64,000 nucleotides of DNA from Zancudomyces culisetae. Lineage: Eukaryota; Kickxellomycota; Harpellomycetes; Harpellales; Legeriomycetaceae. A program made the position numbers and the translations under genes. The DNA lies in the NCBI GenBank assembly GCA_001969505.1, contig LSSK01001166.1, positions 1 through 64,000 of the forward strand, given 5' to 3'. Numbering within the stretch: position 1 is the stretch's first letter; each line of letters begins with the position of its first letter. The notes beneath the pieces are model-generated. The model was not told the origin of the DNA, did no database searches, and saw only the letters and a program-made list of their open reading frames with translations. This document shows positions 9,455 to 20,201 of this stretch, piece after piece.

Positions 9455-12123
9455 AGTTGAAAAACGGATGCAACAGGGCTTCGTAAGCAGTTAGTCTTTT
9501 TTCAACATTGAGTTCTAGGCATTTTTCTAGTAAATCAATAAAGTGTAAAAGTAATTCTTGGTCCTTTTGGTTCAGTGCTGATAGTTTTGTGGCTCTGAAA
9601 ATCCTTGTTTTCAAATCCATACCTGTGTTACCGTTACCGTTACCGTTACTGAAACTCTGGCTCTGATTCTGATTCTGGATATTGCTGTGATCTGAAAATA
9701 CTAATTGCTCAGCCTGGTTCAGCTCAAAATGCTGATCAGTAAATCGTCCGCGCCGCAAATATTTGGTGGAAAATTGGTTGTTGTAGCATCGTCGCAGCTC
9801 GATAATCAGTTTTAACATGTGGTTGTTGGATCGCCCTGCAAACAAAATCTTACCTGTATACAACTCAAATAGCGTCACCGCTACGCTCCACACATCTATT
9901 GCACATGCTAGATGTGGTGTCTTTCCAAAATCAATTCCTAAAATCACTTCGGGTGGTCGATAGTACCGGCTGACTAGATACGGCGTCGCCAGGTCGTCGT
10001 TGCTGCCTGCTTGCCCAATCACACTGCCCGACCCAAAATCCCCTAACCGTATGTATTTGTTATTTTCATCTATCAAGATATTGTCTGGCTTGATATCTGC
10101 ATGCACCACCCCATTTCGCCGCAAGTGATTCAGCGCTATAAATAGCTGGCGCCCATATGCTCGGATCGCTTGTAAACTCAGTCCAACATTGTATCCATAC
10201 CGTTTTAGCACCTCTCGTAAATTCATTTTCATCTCCTCAAGCACAATACACAAATGTCCTCTATGTTCAAAATGTCTCTTCATTCCTATAATGTGTCGCT
10301 CCTTCCCCCCACTGCTCCGTTGCAGCAGCTCCACTATCTCCATCTCGCGGTATCCTATCTTCTTCATTGTTGGATTGCTGCGTATGATTTTTATTGCCAC
10401 ACGCTTCTCCTCTACACCATCTCTCGCCCGCACCACTCCGCTAAACACCCCTTGTCCTATCTTTGCCTCCACCACATACCGCCCCCCGTCCAGCCCTTCC
10501 CCTATCCCCACATTATAGTACCCTTGTTCGTCATCGTAGCTGTCAACTAACATTGCTTTTTGCCCTAAACCTATGTGTTTGCTTTGCTCCTCTAATTTCT
10601 CCTCATCTATTTCCTCTGCAAATAAATCCACCTCGAACTCTCCTTTTACCTTTACTTTTCCCTTTTCGTTACCTTTTACTCCACCTTTCTCATCTTTCTC
10701 CTTTTCTTTCTCCTTTTCTTTCCCCTTCTTTCTCTCCTCATCCTCCTCTCTATCATAGGTTGGGTCATAGCCTGCTGCTGCCACACCATCTCCTTCTTCA
10801 CTCTCCTCTTCTTCTCCCTCTTTCCCTTCTTCGCTTCTCTTTTCTGTGCCCTCGTTTATAGTTTTTTCGGCTTGATCACCATTTACCCCTCCTTCTACTT
10901 TGTACTTTTCCATTATCTCCTGCCTTCTCCTCCGCCTCTTTTCTATTTCCTCTTCCTCATTTACTTTATTCTCCTCCATTCCGCTATTTTCAATAATACT
11001 TATTCTTTTACAACACTTTTACAGTTATATTAATTCAAAACATAAGCCTTAAATTCCTAATAACAACTTACTAAAACATCATTTCATCTGATTTTATGCC
11101 CTCCTCTCCATCCACTCCCTTCATCCGGCTGCTGTAATCACTACGGTCTTTTTCTCTACCACCATCCTTATCCCTGCTATTATTATAATTATTATAGTTT
11201 CTGTCGTTACTTTCGTCTTTATTAGACCTCTTATTAAAATATCTATCTTTTAAGTCTGTACTGCTAATGGTCTCTTCTCTTTCTCCGCGCCTCCTTCTAT
11301 TGGCTTCCGCTTCGTGTGATCTAACATTTTCTTTATATTTACCGCTATAATATTTACTATCTTCATATTTACTCTTGTAACCTTTCTCTAGCTCTACTTT
11401 TCCTTCTCTTTCGTATATGTCTCTACTCCTTTCCCCTCTTCTATCTCTACTCCTTTCCTCTTTTCTATATCTATCACTGCCTCTATCTCTATCACTTTCC
11501 TCTTTTCTATATCTATCCCTATCTCTATCTCTACTCCTTTCTTCTTTTCTATCCCTATCCCTATCCCTATCCCTATCCCTATCCCTATCCCTATCCCTAT
11601 CCCTATCCCTATATCTTTCTCCACTTCTACCTCTTCCCCTTCTTTTTTCGTCATATCCGCTAGCTCTATAACTTTCATCATCGCTATAATCCTCATATCT
11701 TCTCCTGTCTCGTTTTTCTCGCCCATCGCTGTGTTTCTCCTCCTGCTTCTCCCTCCTATACTTTTCTCTGCTCCTGTACCTTTCTTTACTTTTGCTCCTG
11801 ACATATCCTCTCTCTTCTCTCCCATCTTTTTCCCGTTCCCCTTCCCGTTCCCAATCTCGCCTCCTTTTCCTTGTTTCTACCTCCTCATCTCCCTCTCCTT
11901 TGTATCCCTTCCTCCCCCCATACTTTTCGCCCTCTCCCTCCACCCTTTTTCTTAAATCTTCACCTATCATATCTTGTAATCCATCCTTCTTGACCTTTTC
12001 CATCATTTCGCGATCATCATGTTCTAATAGAATCTCACCCTCCTCCTTTTCTCGACCATTTGCTTCTTTTTGCTGTGCTGATTTCTCCATGTCATTTCCT
12101 TTTCCATCGTCACTCCTTTTCAT
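9441..12123 (-). CDS. PRP4: PRP4 kinase (PRPF4B), spliceosome-associated protein kinase (2 exons)
   Basis: CMGC/DYRK-like Ser/Thr kinase that phosphorylates tri-snRNP proteins before spliceosome activation. Two open frames (11072-12123 and 9441-10983) join across an 88-bp intron with GTAAGT donor and AAATAG acceptor, in phase 2, giving 864 residues. Exon 1 is an Arg/Asp/Glu/Ser-rich domain with EEGEI near its start, like the RS-type N-terminus of human PRPF4B. Exon 2 continues with [19 protein letters not shown], which resembles the human segment before the kinase domain. The kinase domain (about residues 519-860) has [16 protein letters not shown] (Lys about 549), HADIKPDN (Asp about 647), DFGSG, and [19 protein letters not shown] instead of HRD is typical of PRP4; RPPE replaces the usual RAPE. 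If the frames were separate, the kinase would start at ATG 10979. Confidence 0.93.
10984..11071 (-). other. Intron joining RS domain and kinase exons of PRP4
   Basis: The donor TTTTA|GTAAGT destroys the apparent stop of the upstream frame, and the acceptor GAAAATAG lies just before CGGAATGGAG. The splice yields TAC GGA ATG and keeps frame. Length is 88 bp, like other introns here. Confidence 0.85.
11551..11612. repeat. ATCCCT hexanucleotide array coding for (Arg-Asp)n
   Basis: About ten copies of ATCCCT on the plus strand, read on the minus strand as alternating Arg-Asp in the PRP4 N-terminal domain. The number of codons is likely variable between strains because the unit is a multiple of three. 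Confidence 0.9.
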
Positions 12124-14049
12124 CGTGTTTTCTTTTCAACTCTCTCTTCCCTTTCTTTTCTTTTTATTACTGTTGGTCCTGTGATTTCGTTTAAAGACAT
12201 ATACTCAAAGCATACTCAGTGTATTTTGTTTATATCCACGCTTGCTTTTAATTTACAAAATCTCGCGTTGGTTTATACGTTATTTTTAAGGTATAATCGA
12301 GATTTTGCGCAGTCGTGTAAATAGTGTTTTTTTGCCAAAACATAAAAAAGTTCCTCCATTTTCTGAACCTATCCATCGCGCTCGTTGGTTATCATCGTTT
12401 TTTTTTCATTTGCTACTGAAAATTACAAAACTACACTATACCCATCATTAGAATCAAGCATTTAGAGTTTACCACAACCATAATACACAACAAAACATGC
12501 AGTACAAGTTAGTACAACATATTTAGTCACTTCTAAAAGCAATGCTAAGTCCAATACGTAAATAAATCTAGCACTAAAATCCTGTGTACACTTCAAATCA
12601 TACGAAAATCCACCTTTTGTACGTGTATAATATCAAGATCTACTCCCACGATCTCAGGTATACTATGTCGCTGTGCTACTTTACAATAAAAAATTGATAT
12701 TACAGTTCTATTTAATTTTTTTTGTAATACCTACTACCCATATGTATTTGAACACTATTACATCACACCACATCCATAACTCTTTCAATCATGCACTGAT
12801 TACTACTGCCCCACCTCCCTCCACTACCCTACACATCTCTCTCCGCTTTAAATGTCAAAATGACCTTTTGATCTCACCTGGAGGTAATAATAAAAGACAG
12901 TATATTACTCGGTAGGTTCTATACTGACTCATAACATATTACTTTCTTTATACTAGACTGTGGAGAGAATCTATCACAGACTCGTGGAAAATTGGAGCTG
13001 ATAACCCAGATATCATACTTTTTTATTTTTAGAACTTTCTAATGGATGTTTGGTGCTTTCATAAGCTGGTATTATTTTTGTGACACTATACACCCCAACT
13101 CGTACTTTACACATTCAATGTTGAAATACAACCATCGCACAACTACACGACCCCTTCTTCGCGTCTACTAGGTTAGAGGAACTGAATAACATTATTTTCA
13201 GATACGTGGATAATTTAAATGTCAATACCAAAACGTACATACAACAACATCTCCACTTATTTTCTGATGTGTATCAATACTCATTTTTAACACCATTTCA
13301 TAACCATTATTATTTATACTTGCATATGTTAATAGAGTAATATTTATCTGGTGAACACTGTTTATTATGGAACTAATGTACCCAGAAATACCATCAATGT
13401 TCATGATTGCGTATCGCATCAATGTTAAGTTTTATTAGTATGTACCACAATGGACCCTTTTTTTATGTGCACATATCCCTAAAAATGTAACCTAAAGACA
13501 TCTACAGTCATATCTATGCTTTTACAAATTGTGTACTCCTCACTTCCTCACTCACTTCCTCACTCACTGTCTCTATGTTTTTCTGCCCCCCCCCCCCCTC
13601 CTCTTCCCTCCTCGCTCACTCATTTTCTCGTCAATGTGTGTATAATACGGGGTATAGACACTTGGGGATATCTTTGAATAGCTTCAATCATTAATGTTAA
13701 CAAAAGCTCGACTTTTGAAACGATAAAAATATATATATTCTGTCAAGAGCCATAGTAGCTTTCTCGTTTGAAACATAAAAATAGTGGTTACAATTATATT
13801 TTTGTGGAAATACACACTTATATCTAGAGTTTTAGCCAAGATTAGTATTATAAAGAAAAAATAGAACAATAGCTGAACGAAATATCATATAAACATATAT
13901 AATTTCTAGTTTTTATGGAAGATCCTTAAAAGAACTATATACTAGCTTTATGTCGAAATAGTTTCAACACACATTATTAATTTATATTTTCTTGATATAT
14001 ATTTATTACAAACTTCAGTTGCAAAAGCCACCAAGACACATACGGATAA
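12124..14049. other. Divergent spacer between PRP4 and the SH3-PH gene
   Basis: Contains a C-run of about 13 bases (near 13587-13600), short repeats of CTCACTTCCT (13539-13570), and pyrimidine-rich plus-strand sequence up to about 13.65 kb. A 64-residue minus-strand frame (13222-13419) starting MRYAIMNIDGISG reads like globular protein, but I could not extend it by splicing to a known family. No gene is called. Confidence 0.5.
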
Positions 14050-17000
14050 ATGTCAAAGAACCGCCTTTATCAAGCAAAGTTCCGGTATATACCACTAAAT
14101 AAAAACGAATTGGCGTTGACTCCAAAAGAAGTGATATATGTTATAGAGTTTGATTATGCTAGAAACGAGGGTTGGTGGAAGGTAGGAAACAATATAAACA
14201 AGCATTTTTTCAACACATCTACATATATTGGGCCTAATTCTAGGTTTATGGGTACAAATTATAATCAATTAACTTATCTTTGTTCGATTTAGGGTCAAAA
14301 TAGCCGCGGTATAATAGGCGTATTTCCAAAGAGCTATGTTACGCCTTTGCCTGATAAACTCAGTCAACCCACACAAAATACGAGCAAATACAGTGATGAT
14401 ACTCCATATAGGTTTCCAAGACCAGTGGGGTTTGTGGGAATTAACAAAAACGTACAGTATACCATAAACAAAAGAAAACCAGTTAATAATTCCATCATTT
14501 TAGCAGAATCTCATGAAGGTGGTTTTTCACAATCCACACTAGAAAAGCAAAGTACCAAAGCCAAGATAAATATGATAGGTACCAAAATAATTGAGAGTCG
14601 ACAGTGTTTGAATATGGATAACAGTGTATCCGCCTTGCCTGTACAAAGCTTTAAAATCAAACCAGCTCATGAAGATGAAATGATATCAGCAGCACAAAGG
14701 AGATCCATAATAGTACCTGGTAGACACGATTTAAGCATCAAGAAATCCAAATCTATTTCACAACCAGAACTTAATCCAAAGAAAAGAATAACGATAAAGC
14801 GGAATAATGCAAACACAGAGAAAAATACACTTCCAAAGCTCCAGGGTGAGTTGAATTCTCAAGTTGATGCAAGGCCAATGTTGAAGCTTAGAAAAAGCAA
14901 CCCTGTTATGAATTCACAACTGGATACGCCTAGTATTGAGACGTATGAATGTAGTGATACCTTGCTAATGAAGAGTGTAACTAGAATGCCTGAGCATAAA
15001 GTCACAAGTAAAGAGGTAGGGTTGGTAAACAAGCTTAGATCTATACATATCAGAAAGAGTCTGAGCATGAACAAAATATTCCAAAAATCACCAGCTGAAA
15101 TAAGCGAAACGCTGAGTTTAGATAACGATAAACAGATGGAATATGCATTTGGTATAAGTGGGGATAGCATTGTCAGTGATGTTGAAAATGTTAAAAACAC
15201 AACCGAAGTAAAAAAGGCCAGAATATTCAAAATACCAAGCATTAAACCCGAAAAAGCTGCAACAGAGAATAAAAAGGTAGATAAACCGAGTGGTAGGAAA
15301 AGTATATCACTCATTCCGCTAAGGAAAAGCATGACCATTAAATCCAATAGAAATAATAATTATATAGATACAGAAAATAAATTTGGTCAAGAGTATAGTG
15401 AGCACAATATGATCATAGACGATAAAGAACAGAGCAACATAGGAGAGGAAATAAAAACAATCAAAGTATCAACGGAGGACAGTACCAAACAAACTGGGGA
15501 TGATAAAACATCAATAGAAAATAAAATAAGACGAGCACTATCGATACCATTCAACATGAAAGGTAAAGGGTTAAACGATAGAGAACTATCAAAGGCAAAG
15601 TCATGTAAAAATACTGGATCAAAACATATAACAATTAAACGAGTGGTTGATAAGCGTATCAAAAGAAACTGTATCGACTTTGATAACAGTGAGTTGGGAA
15701 AGTACAAAGAATTGTTTAAAGAGGGTCCTGAAACGACTGAGTGTGTAAAACCCATAGGTAGCAAAAGCATCGATTATTCATCAGAATTTTTTGAGGAGGT
15801 TGAGCAAAAGGGGGTAATTTCTCCGCCAAGTGGAAAGTTTTATGGTGATAAAATAAAGAACCTGAGTTCATATGGCGAAGATGAAATAGGCGAGTTTCTG
15901 GAAGATATATTTATGGATCAATATAGTGATGCAATTAAAAAAACTAGTCTTAGGCGAGGAAAGGAACCAACAAAAAGTAAGTCGCGCGATAGTTCCTCAA
16001 AGTATAAAAACGTGAAGGGAAACCAAATGGAGGGAAAAGTTTCGATAAAGAATTTCACAATTTTTCCTGTAAACTTTGGTCACAAGCTTAGGAACATAAT
16101 GGGTAGAGGAAAAGAAAAAGCGGATGTGCAACCTACGACTGAACTAAGTATAGATGAGTGTACAGACATTCTTCAAGATATCTCGATGAAAGTAAAAGAG
16201 CATACAATCAATCAAACTGAAAGAAGCTCGCCCGTTGAACAAATTCTCCCAGCAGAGAAAAGAATGCCTGAAAAAGTAAACATGAGCTCTAATTCAGCAA
16301 CTGTGAACCTGAAAAAAGACATTCGTGAGGTCAAGAGAAATGATTCTAAAATTAAAAAGCTCGTTGGGCCTATTGAAGAAAATACAGTCAATGAACAAAA
16401 GACTAATGTTTATAACGACGACACTAAGCGCGACTGTGAGACGAACTCAAAGGTTGCCCTAAAAAAGAGTCCAACATTACCTCAGTACAAATACAAAATG
16501 GAATCTACTATAAGGTCTCCAAATCCCATACGTGAAGGTATGTGCATAGAAAACGAATTAGAAATTAGTAGTGATACTGATGGGTCTGAATATATTGAAC
16601 TTCGGGTACTGGGCCCTGATGATAGTTTTTGTTTTGATTCCCATGAAATACCCAGACGTGCAAGTGCAATAATGGAACTTGTGGATAATTTAAGTCTTGC
16701 TACAGAAAACCCCCCAGAAAACATAGCTCAGAACATCATAACGGATCTCCACACTTCAGACGCGATGCAAGAGCTCGACAGCGATGCAGGTGTTATAAAT
16801 GATATATATAAAAACGAGATACCTATTAATTCACTCGAAAGAGAAATACACTCACAACCAGCACAAGATACAAAAAAAATGGACAATTCCAAAGGTGTTG
16901 GTTTACATAGAGAAATACTAGGGTATACTGAAAATATCGAAAAGATCGAAAAGATCGAAAAGATCAAAAAAATCAAAAATGTTGAACTGACCAATACATG

Positions 17001-18675
17001 CTCAAAAGCACAAAATACTCTCGAAAATTCAAATAAAAAGTTTCGGACGTTTTACGAAACTGGGTTGGCCACACCCACAAGCAATAACCCCGAAATATCG
17101 TGTGATTTACAAATAGAGGATGAAAGTTTGATTATGAATATATGCGGATCCCCAGTTTTTGGTATTGAAAGAACCAAAATAAGACAGGTATCTAGCAACA
17201 CCACAAATAAATATGCAAGAAGCACCAGTAGTAGCTATACCGCCGATGTAGTATCGGTGAAATCTAAAAAAGAAAAAAGTGCACAAAAGGTTTATGCCAA
17301 CCAAAAAATCATAGAAAAGTATAAAAAAAGAATAGCAAAGCAAAGAGAAGGTAAAAAAAATATTAAAAAGAGTCAGACTGAAGTAGTGCAAAATACTGAC
17401 ACGTCCAATTACTCATTTTCAACAAATGTAAAACTGGCAGCGGATCATATAATTGCTAGTAATAAGCCTATATTTAATGATATACAGATCTGTGAAAACA
17501 ACTGTGACCACAAGAAAACCAGCACTCTGACATTGCTTGATAATGACGAAAAGCAAAAAAGTGGTAGGAACAGCTTCGATGTAGTAAATACCATTAGAAA
17601 TGAAGATTTTGTTGAATGTGGCTGTAGCAATTATATATACATGAAGGAATATAGAAACCTACTCAAGAATAGTCATCTAGATGACATCTTTAACAGGAGT
17701 TTGGATTTACAGTTCAGTGTAGTAAAAAGACTGGAAAGTAAAAATAACAGCCAAATTTTGCCAAGTCAGGCGCAAGTTAAAAAGAAGACTCAAAAGGCTG
17801 TAATAAACGAAGCTAGTATTGAAAAATATAGAAGAGCATCTAGTAGCAAACCAATAAATCTTTCTGATCCAAGGATGATCAGTGAATACGAGATACAGCC
17901 AAAGTTTATAGGTATAGTGGGTAGTAACCAGGAAAACGTAGACGAAAAAAATGCGTATAGCTCAAAACTGGAATCAGATTCATCAGATAGTGGGTTTTTG
18001 GTTAAAGAGGGGTGGCTGGATAGAAAAACAAACTATTTGCCTATAGATGTTTGGAGGACTCGGTTCTTCAAGCTATATAACAACGGCTCACTACATTACT
18101 TCAAGCGCGCACTTGATACTACACCAATTGGGATAATAGAGTTGGCAAATTGCAAAGTATCGGTAATGAATTTAGAACATGTAAACAATCGCCTTGCAAT
18201 CCTGCTTACATCGAAGCGGAAAAGACTGATTTTATCGCATGATTACAAATCCATAATTTACGACTGGCTCAGGATTCTAACCAAAGCAACAATAAAATAT
18301 GGGTCTGTAAAGCTAAAATCAAACCACATCAAAACCATAACTCTCACTGAGGCGGCTGAGCTAATCAGAAAAGGATTGTACCTGAACAAAAACAAATACA
18401 ACATCGTTGAAAGTGATGCAACGAATATCAATAAAAACAACGTTACTGGCTCATTTAGTGGTAACAACATCCACAGGCCTCCCAACGACCATCTTATCTC
18501 CAAGGCGCTTCAAAAATCATACCCAAGATTAGAGCTCTTGTTTATGAAGAGTAGGACATCGCAACCACAACCTTTACAAACCAGAACGACCAATATCGGA
18601 AACACAATCAACATGACCAAAAGTTTACCGGTAGCGGCGCAGATGGCCAGAAGTAGTGGTTTGTGGCAATCGTAG
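14050..18675 (+). CDS. SH3-PH domain scaffold protein, Boi/Pob1-like (2 exons)
   Basis: Exon 1 (14050-14181) and exon 2 (14293-18675) join in phase 0 and complete an SH3 domain; the protein is 1504 residues. The SH3 domain lies at about residues 7-63: FRYIPLNKNELALTPKEVIY, EGWWK then GQNSRGIIGVFPKSYV. A PH domain lies at about 1278-1380: KEGWLDRKTNYL, VWRTRFFKLYNNGSLHYFK, and the closing helix with YDWLRIL. Between them are about 1200 Lys/Ser/Asn-rich, probably disordered residues with many basic-Ser motifs (RKSMTIK, RKSISL) and a short KIEKIEKIEKI repeat. Budding-yeast Boi1/2 and fission-yeast Pob1 combine SH3, SAM and PH to link Cdc42, formin and exocyst at growth sites. No SAM domain is visible here, so polarity function is inferred from architecture only. 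Confidence 0.8.
16936..16977 (+). repeat. Short coding repeat (Glu-Lys-Ile)n
   Basis: Tandem nine-base units of the type AAAGATCGA/AAAAATCAA coding for KIEKIEKIEKIKKIK in the disordered middle of the SH3-PH protein. Confidence 0.8.
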
Positions 18676-19106
18676 AGTTTGTCTTGTAAAACTGCATTTC
18701 TGTATCTTTGTAGTTATTTTTTACTTCAATATATTGTGCACACCCGTCTTCTTGCTAAAAAGAAAAAAACACTAACCATACAAAAATGTCTTAAGCTAAA
18801 GTTACTGAGAACAGCTGATAATGATCAACATATAAAAAAATCAATTACTCCAAAACATGCACCAGTTTAAAACATATACAAAAAGTAGAAAAGACCAAGT
18901 GGTCTAAATATCAAAAGGTTCTAGTTTAAACGTTCAAAAAGTAATAAATAACAAATAATAATTAAATGTAATGGGGAAAAAGATATAGAAAAGGAAGATG
19001 GTATGTTCTTTACCAGTGCCTTTTATTTTGATCATAATCCAAAGCCAAGTCGAGAAGTTCAAAGCCTGTAGTATCCCTCTCCCCTCTCTACTGTGTTTTC
19101 ACGATT
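18676..19106. other. Convergent spacer, SH3-PH gene / UMP kinase
   Basis: AT-rich region between two gene ends facing each other. It must hold both 3' ends. The 63-residue frame at 18679-18870 has no recognisable content. Confidence 0.6.
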
Positions 19107-20201
19107 TTATTTAAACTTCTCGAGGCATTCCTTGGTATTGGAATAAACCTTGTCAACCGAATCGTTACAATTGACAGTGCAAACCTTGTTGTATTTTAGA
19201 TACTCTGCAACAACGGGATATGATTCGTTTTGGAAAACCTTAAAGCGTTTTTTCAGCGAGTCGATATTGTCATCTGATCTTCCACTCGTCTTTGCGCGGT
19301 TCATAATGCGTTCGACTAGGATTGGTTCGATACATTCAAAGTACAAAACGAATTTACAGTTTGTAACTCCATTTTCGAATGCAACTTTTTGCTCCATCGA
19401 GCGGGGAAACCCATCAATCAAAAATTTGTCGCTTTCTTTGTGATCCATCATGGCATCTCTTAGCAAACCAATAGTGACTTCGTATGGTACAATCTGGCCC
19501 TCTTTGATGTAATGAGCAATCAATTCTCCAACCTTAGAGCCCTCGCGTTTCTGCTCAGCGCGAAGCAAATCACCAGCCGAGAGATGAACAAAGCCATAGT
19601 CTCTAACAAGGTAGGCTGAATTTGTGCCCTTTCCAGAACCAGGTCCACCAAGTACGAAGACCACGGTCTTTTTGTCAAATGGGAATTCATCAATCTCTTT
19701 TTGACTAAATCGCTCCGAAACTATCTTTCCGGGTACGTAGCCCTCCGTATCGGCGCCATCTTTATCACTAACAGTCTTATCTTTGCTTTCTTTTTCGAGC
19801 TTATCCTGTTCTTTAAGCATGGCTATCAATTCCTCCTTTTCCTGCTCAAGTTCGTCCTTTTGTACCTTAGCCATTTCTTTGTTCTTGTCTGAATCTTTAA
19901 ACATGTAAAAAGCCGAAAAGACAAGTGACATTACTGCAAGGATTGCCGGAACAGTGGGCATTCTACCCCTCCCACCACCACTACCACCACTACCACCGCT
20001 TGTACCTTTGTCTCCTGCGACACCTTTTTGCGCTTTAGTATATTTTTTATTTACTGTTGAATAGCAAGCTAGATTCTTGTTTAAAGATTGAGTGCTGGGA
20101 GCAAGGGAATTCTGCAATCTCGAGATTGCCATGCCATTACCCTGTACTAATCTCGTGTTCGATTTCAAAAGCTGTCTGGATACTAGACGTTGAAAGCTCA
20201 T
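19107..20201 (-). CDS. URA6: UMP/CMP kinase with N-terminal membrane anchor (Ura6 family)
   Basis: Transfers phosphate from ATP to UMP/CMP in pyrimidine nucleotide synthesis. The kinase core has the P-loop GGPGSGKGT (about residues 185-193), FVHLSAGDLLRAEQ, GQIVPYEVTIGLLRDAM, FLIDGFPRSMEQ, the lid motif RAKTSGRSDDN, and KKRFKVFQNES, all matching UMP-CMP kinases of the short-lid class. The first 180 or so residues are extra: a basic Ser/Arg-rich presequence (MSFQRLVSRQLLKS...), a Gly-rich linker, one hydrophobic segment (VPAILAVMSLVFSAFYMF, about 82-101) and a charged coiled coil. This suggests anchoring in a membrane, perhaps mitochondrial. ATG 20201 gives 364 residues; an in-frame ATG at 20279 would add 26 residues but a less typical presequence. 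Confidence 0.9.
   Translation of the reverse strand: MSFQRLVSRQLLKSNTRLVQGNGMAISRLQNSLAPSTQSLNKNLACYSTVNKKYTKAQKGVAGDKGTSGGSGGSGGGRGRMPTVPAILAVMSLVFSAFYMFKDSDKNKEMAKVQKDELEQEKEELIAMLKEQDKLEKESKDKTVSDKDGADTEGYVPGKIVSERFSQKEIDEFPFDKKTVVFVLGGPGSGKGTNSAYLVRDYGFVHLSAGDLLRAEQKREGSKVGELIAHYIKEGQIVPYEVTIGLLRDAMMDHKESDKFLIDGFPRSMEQKVAFENGVTNCKFVLYFECIEPILVERIMNRAKTSGRSDDNIDSLKKRFKVFQNESYPVVAEYLKYNKVCTVNCNDSVDKVYSNTKECLEKFK

Noticed and set aside
10189-10861. Plus-strand open frames of 98-132 residues opposite PRP4
   Set aside because: They are Ser/Leu/Pro-rich antisense shadows of the purine-rich PRP4 coding strand.
11394-11825. Alternative minus-strand frame with a GIGIGIG run
   Set aside because: A frame-shifted reading of the ATCCCT array within PRP4 exon 1.
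13222-13419. 64-residue minus-strand frame starting MRYAIMNIDGISGYISS, resembling an ACT or clamp-like strand-helix pattern
   Set aside because: No flanking exons could be joined with confidence and the similarity is only an impression; left out of the gene list.
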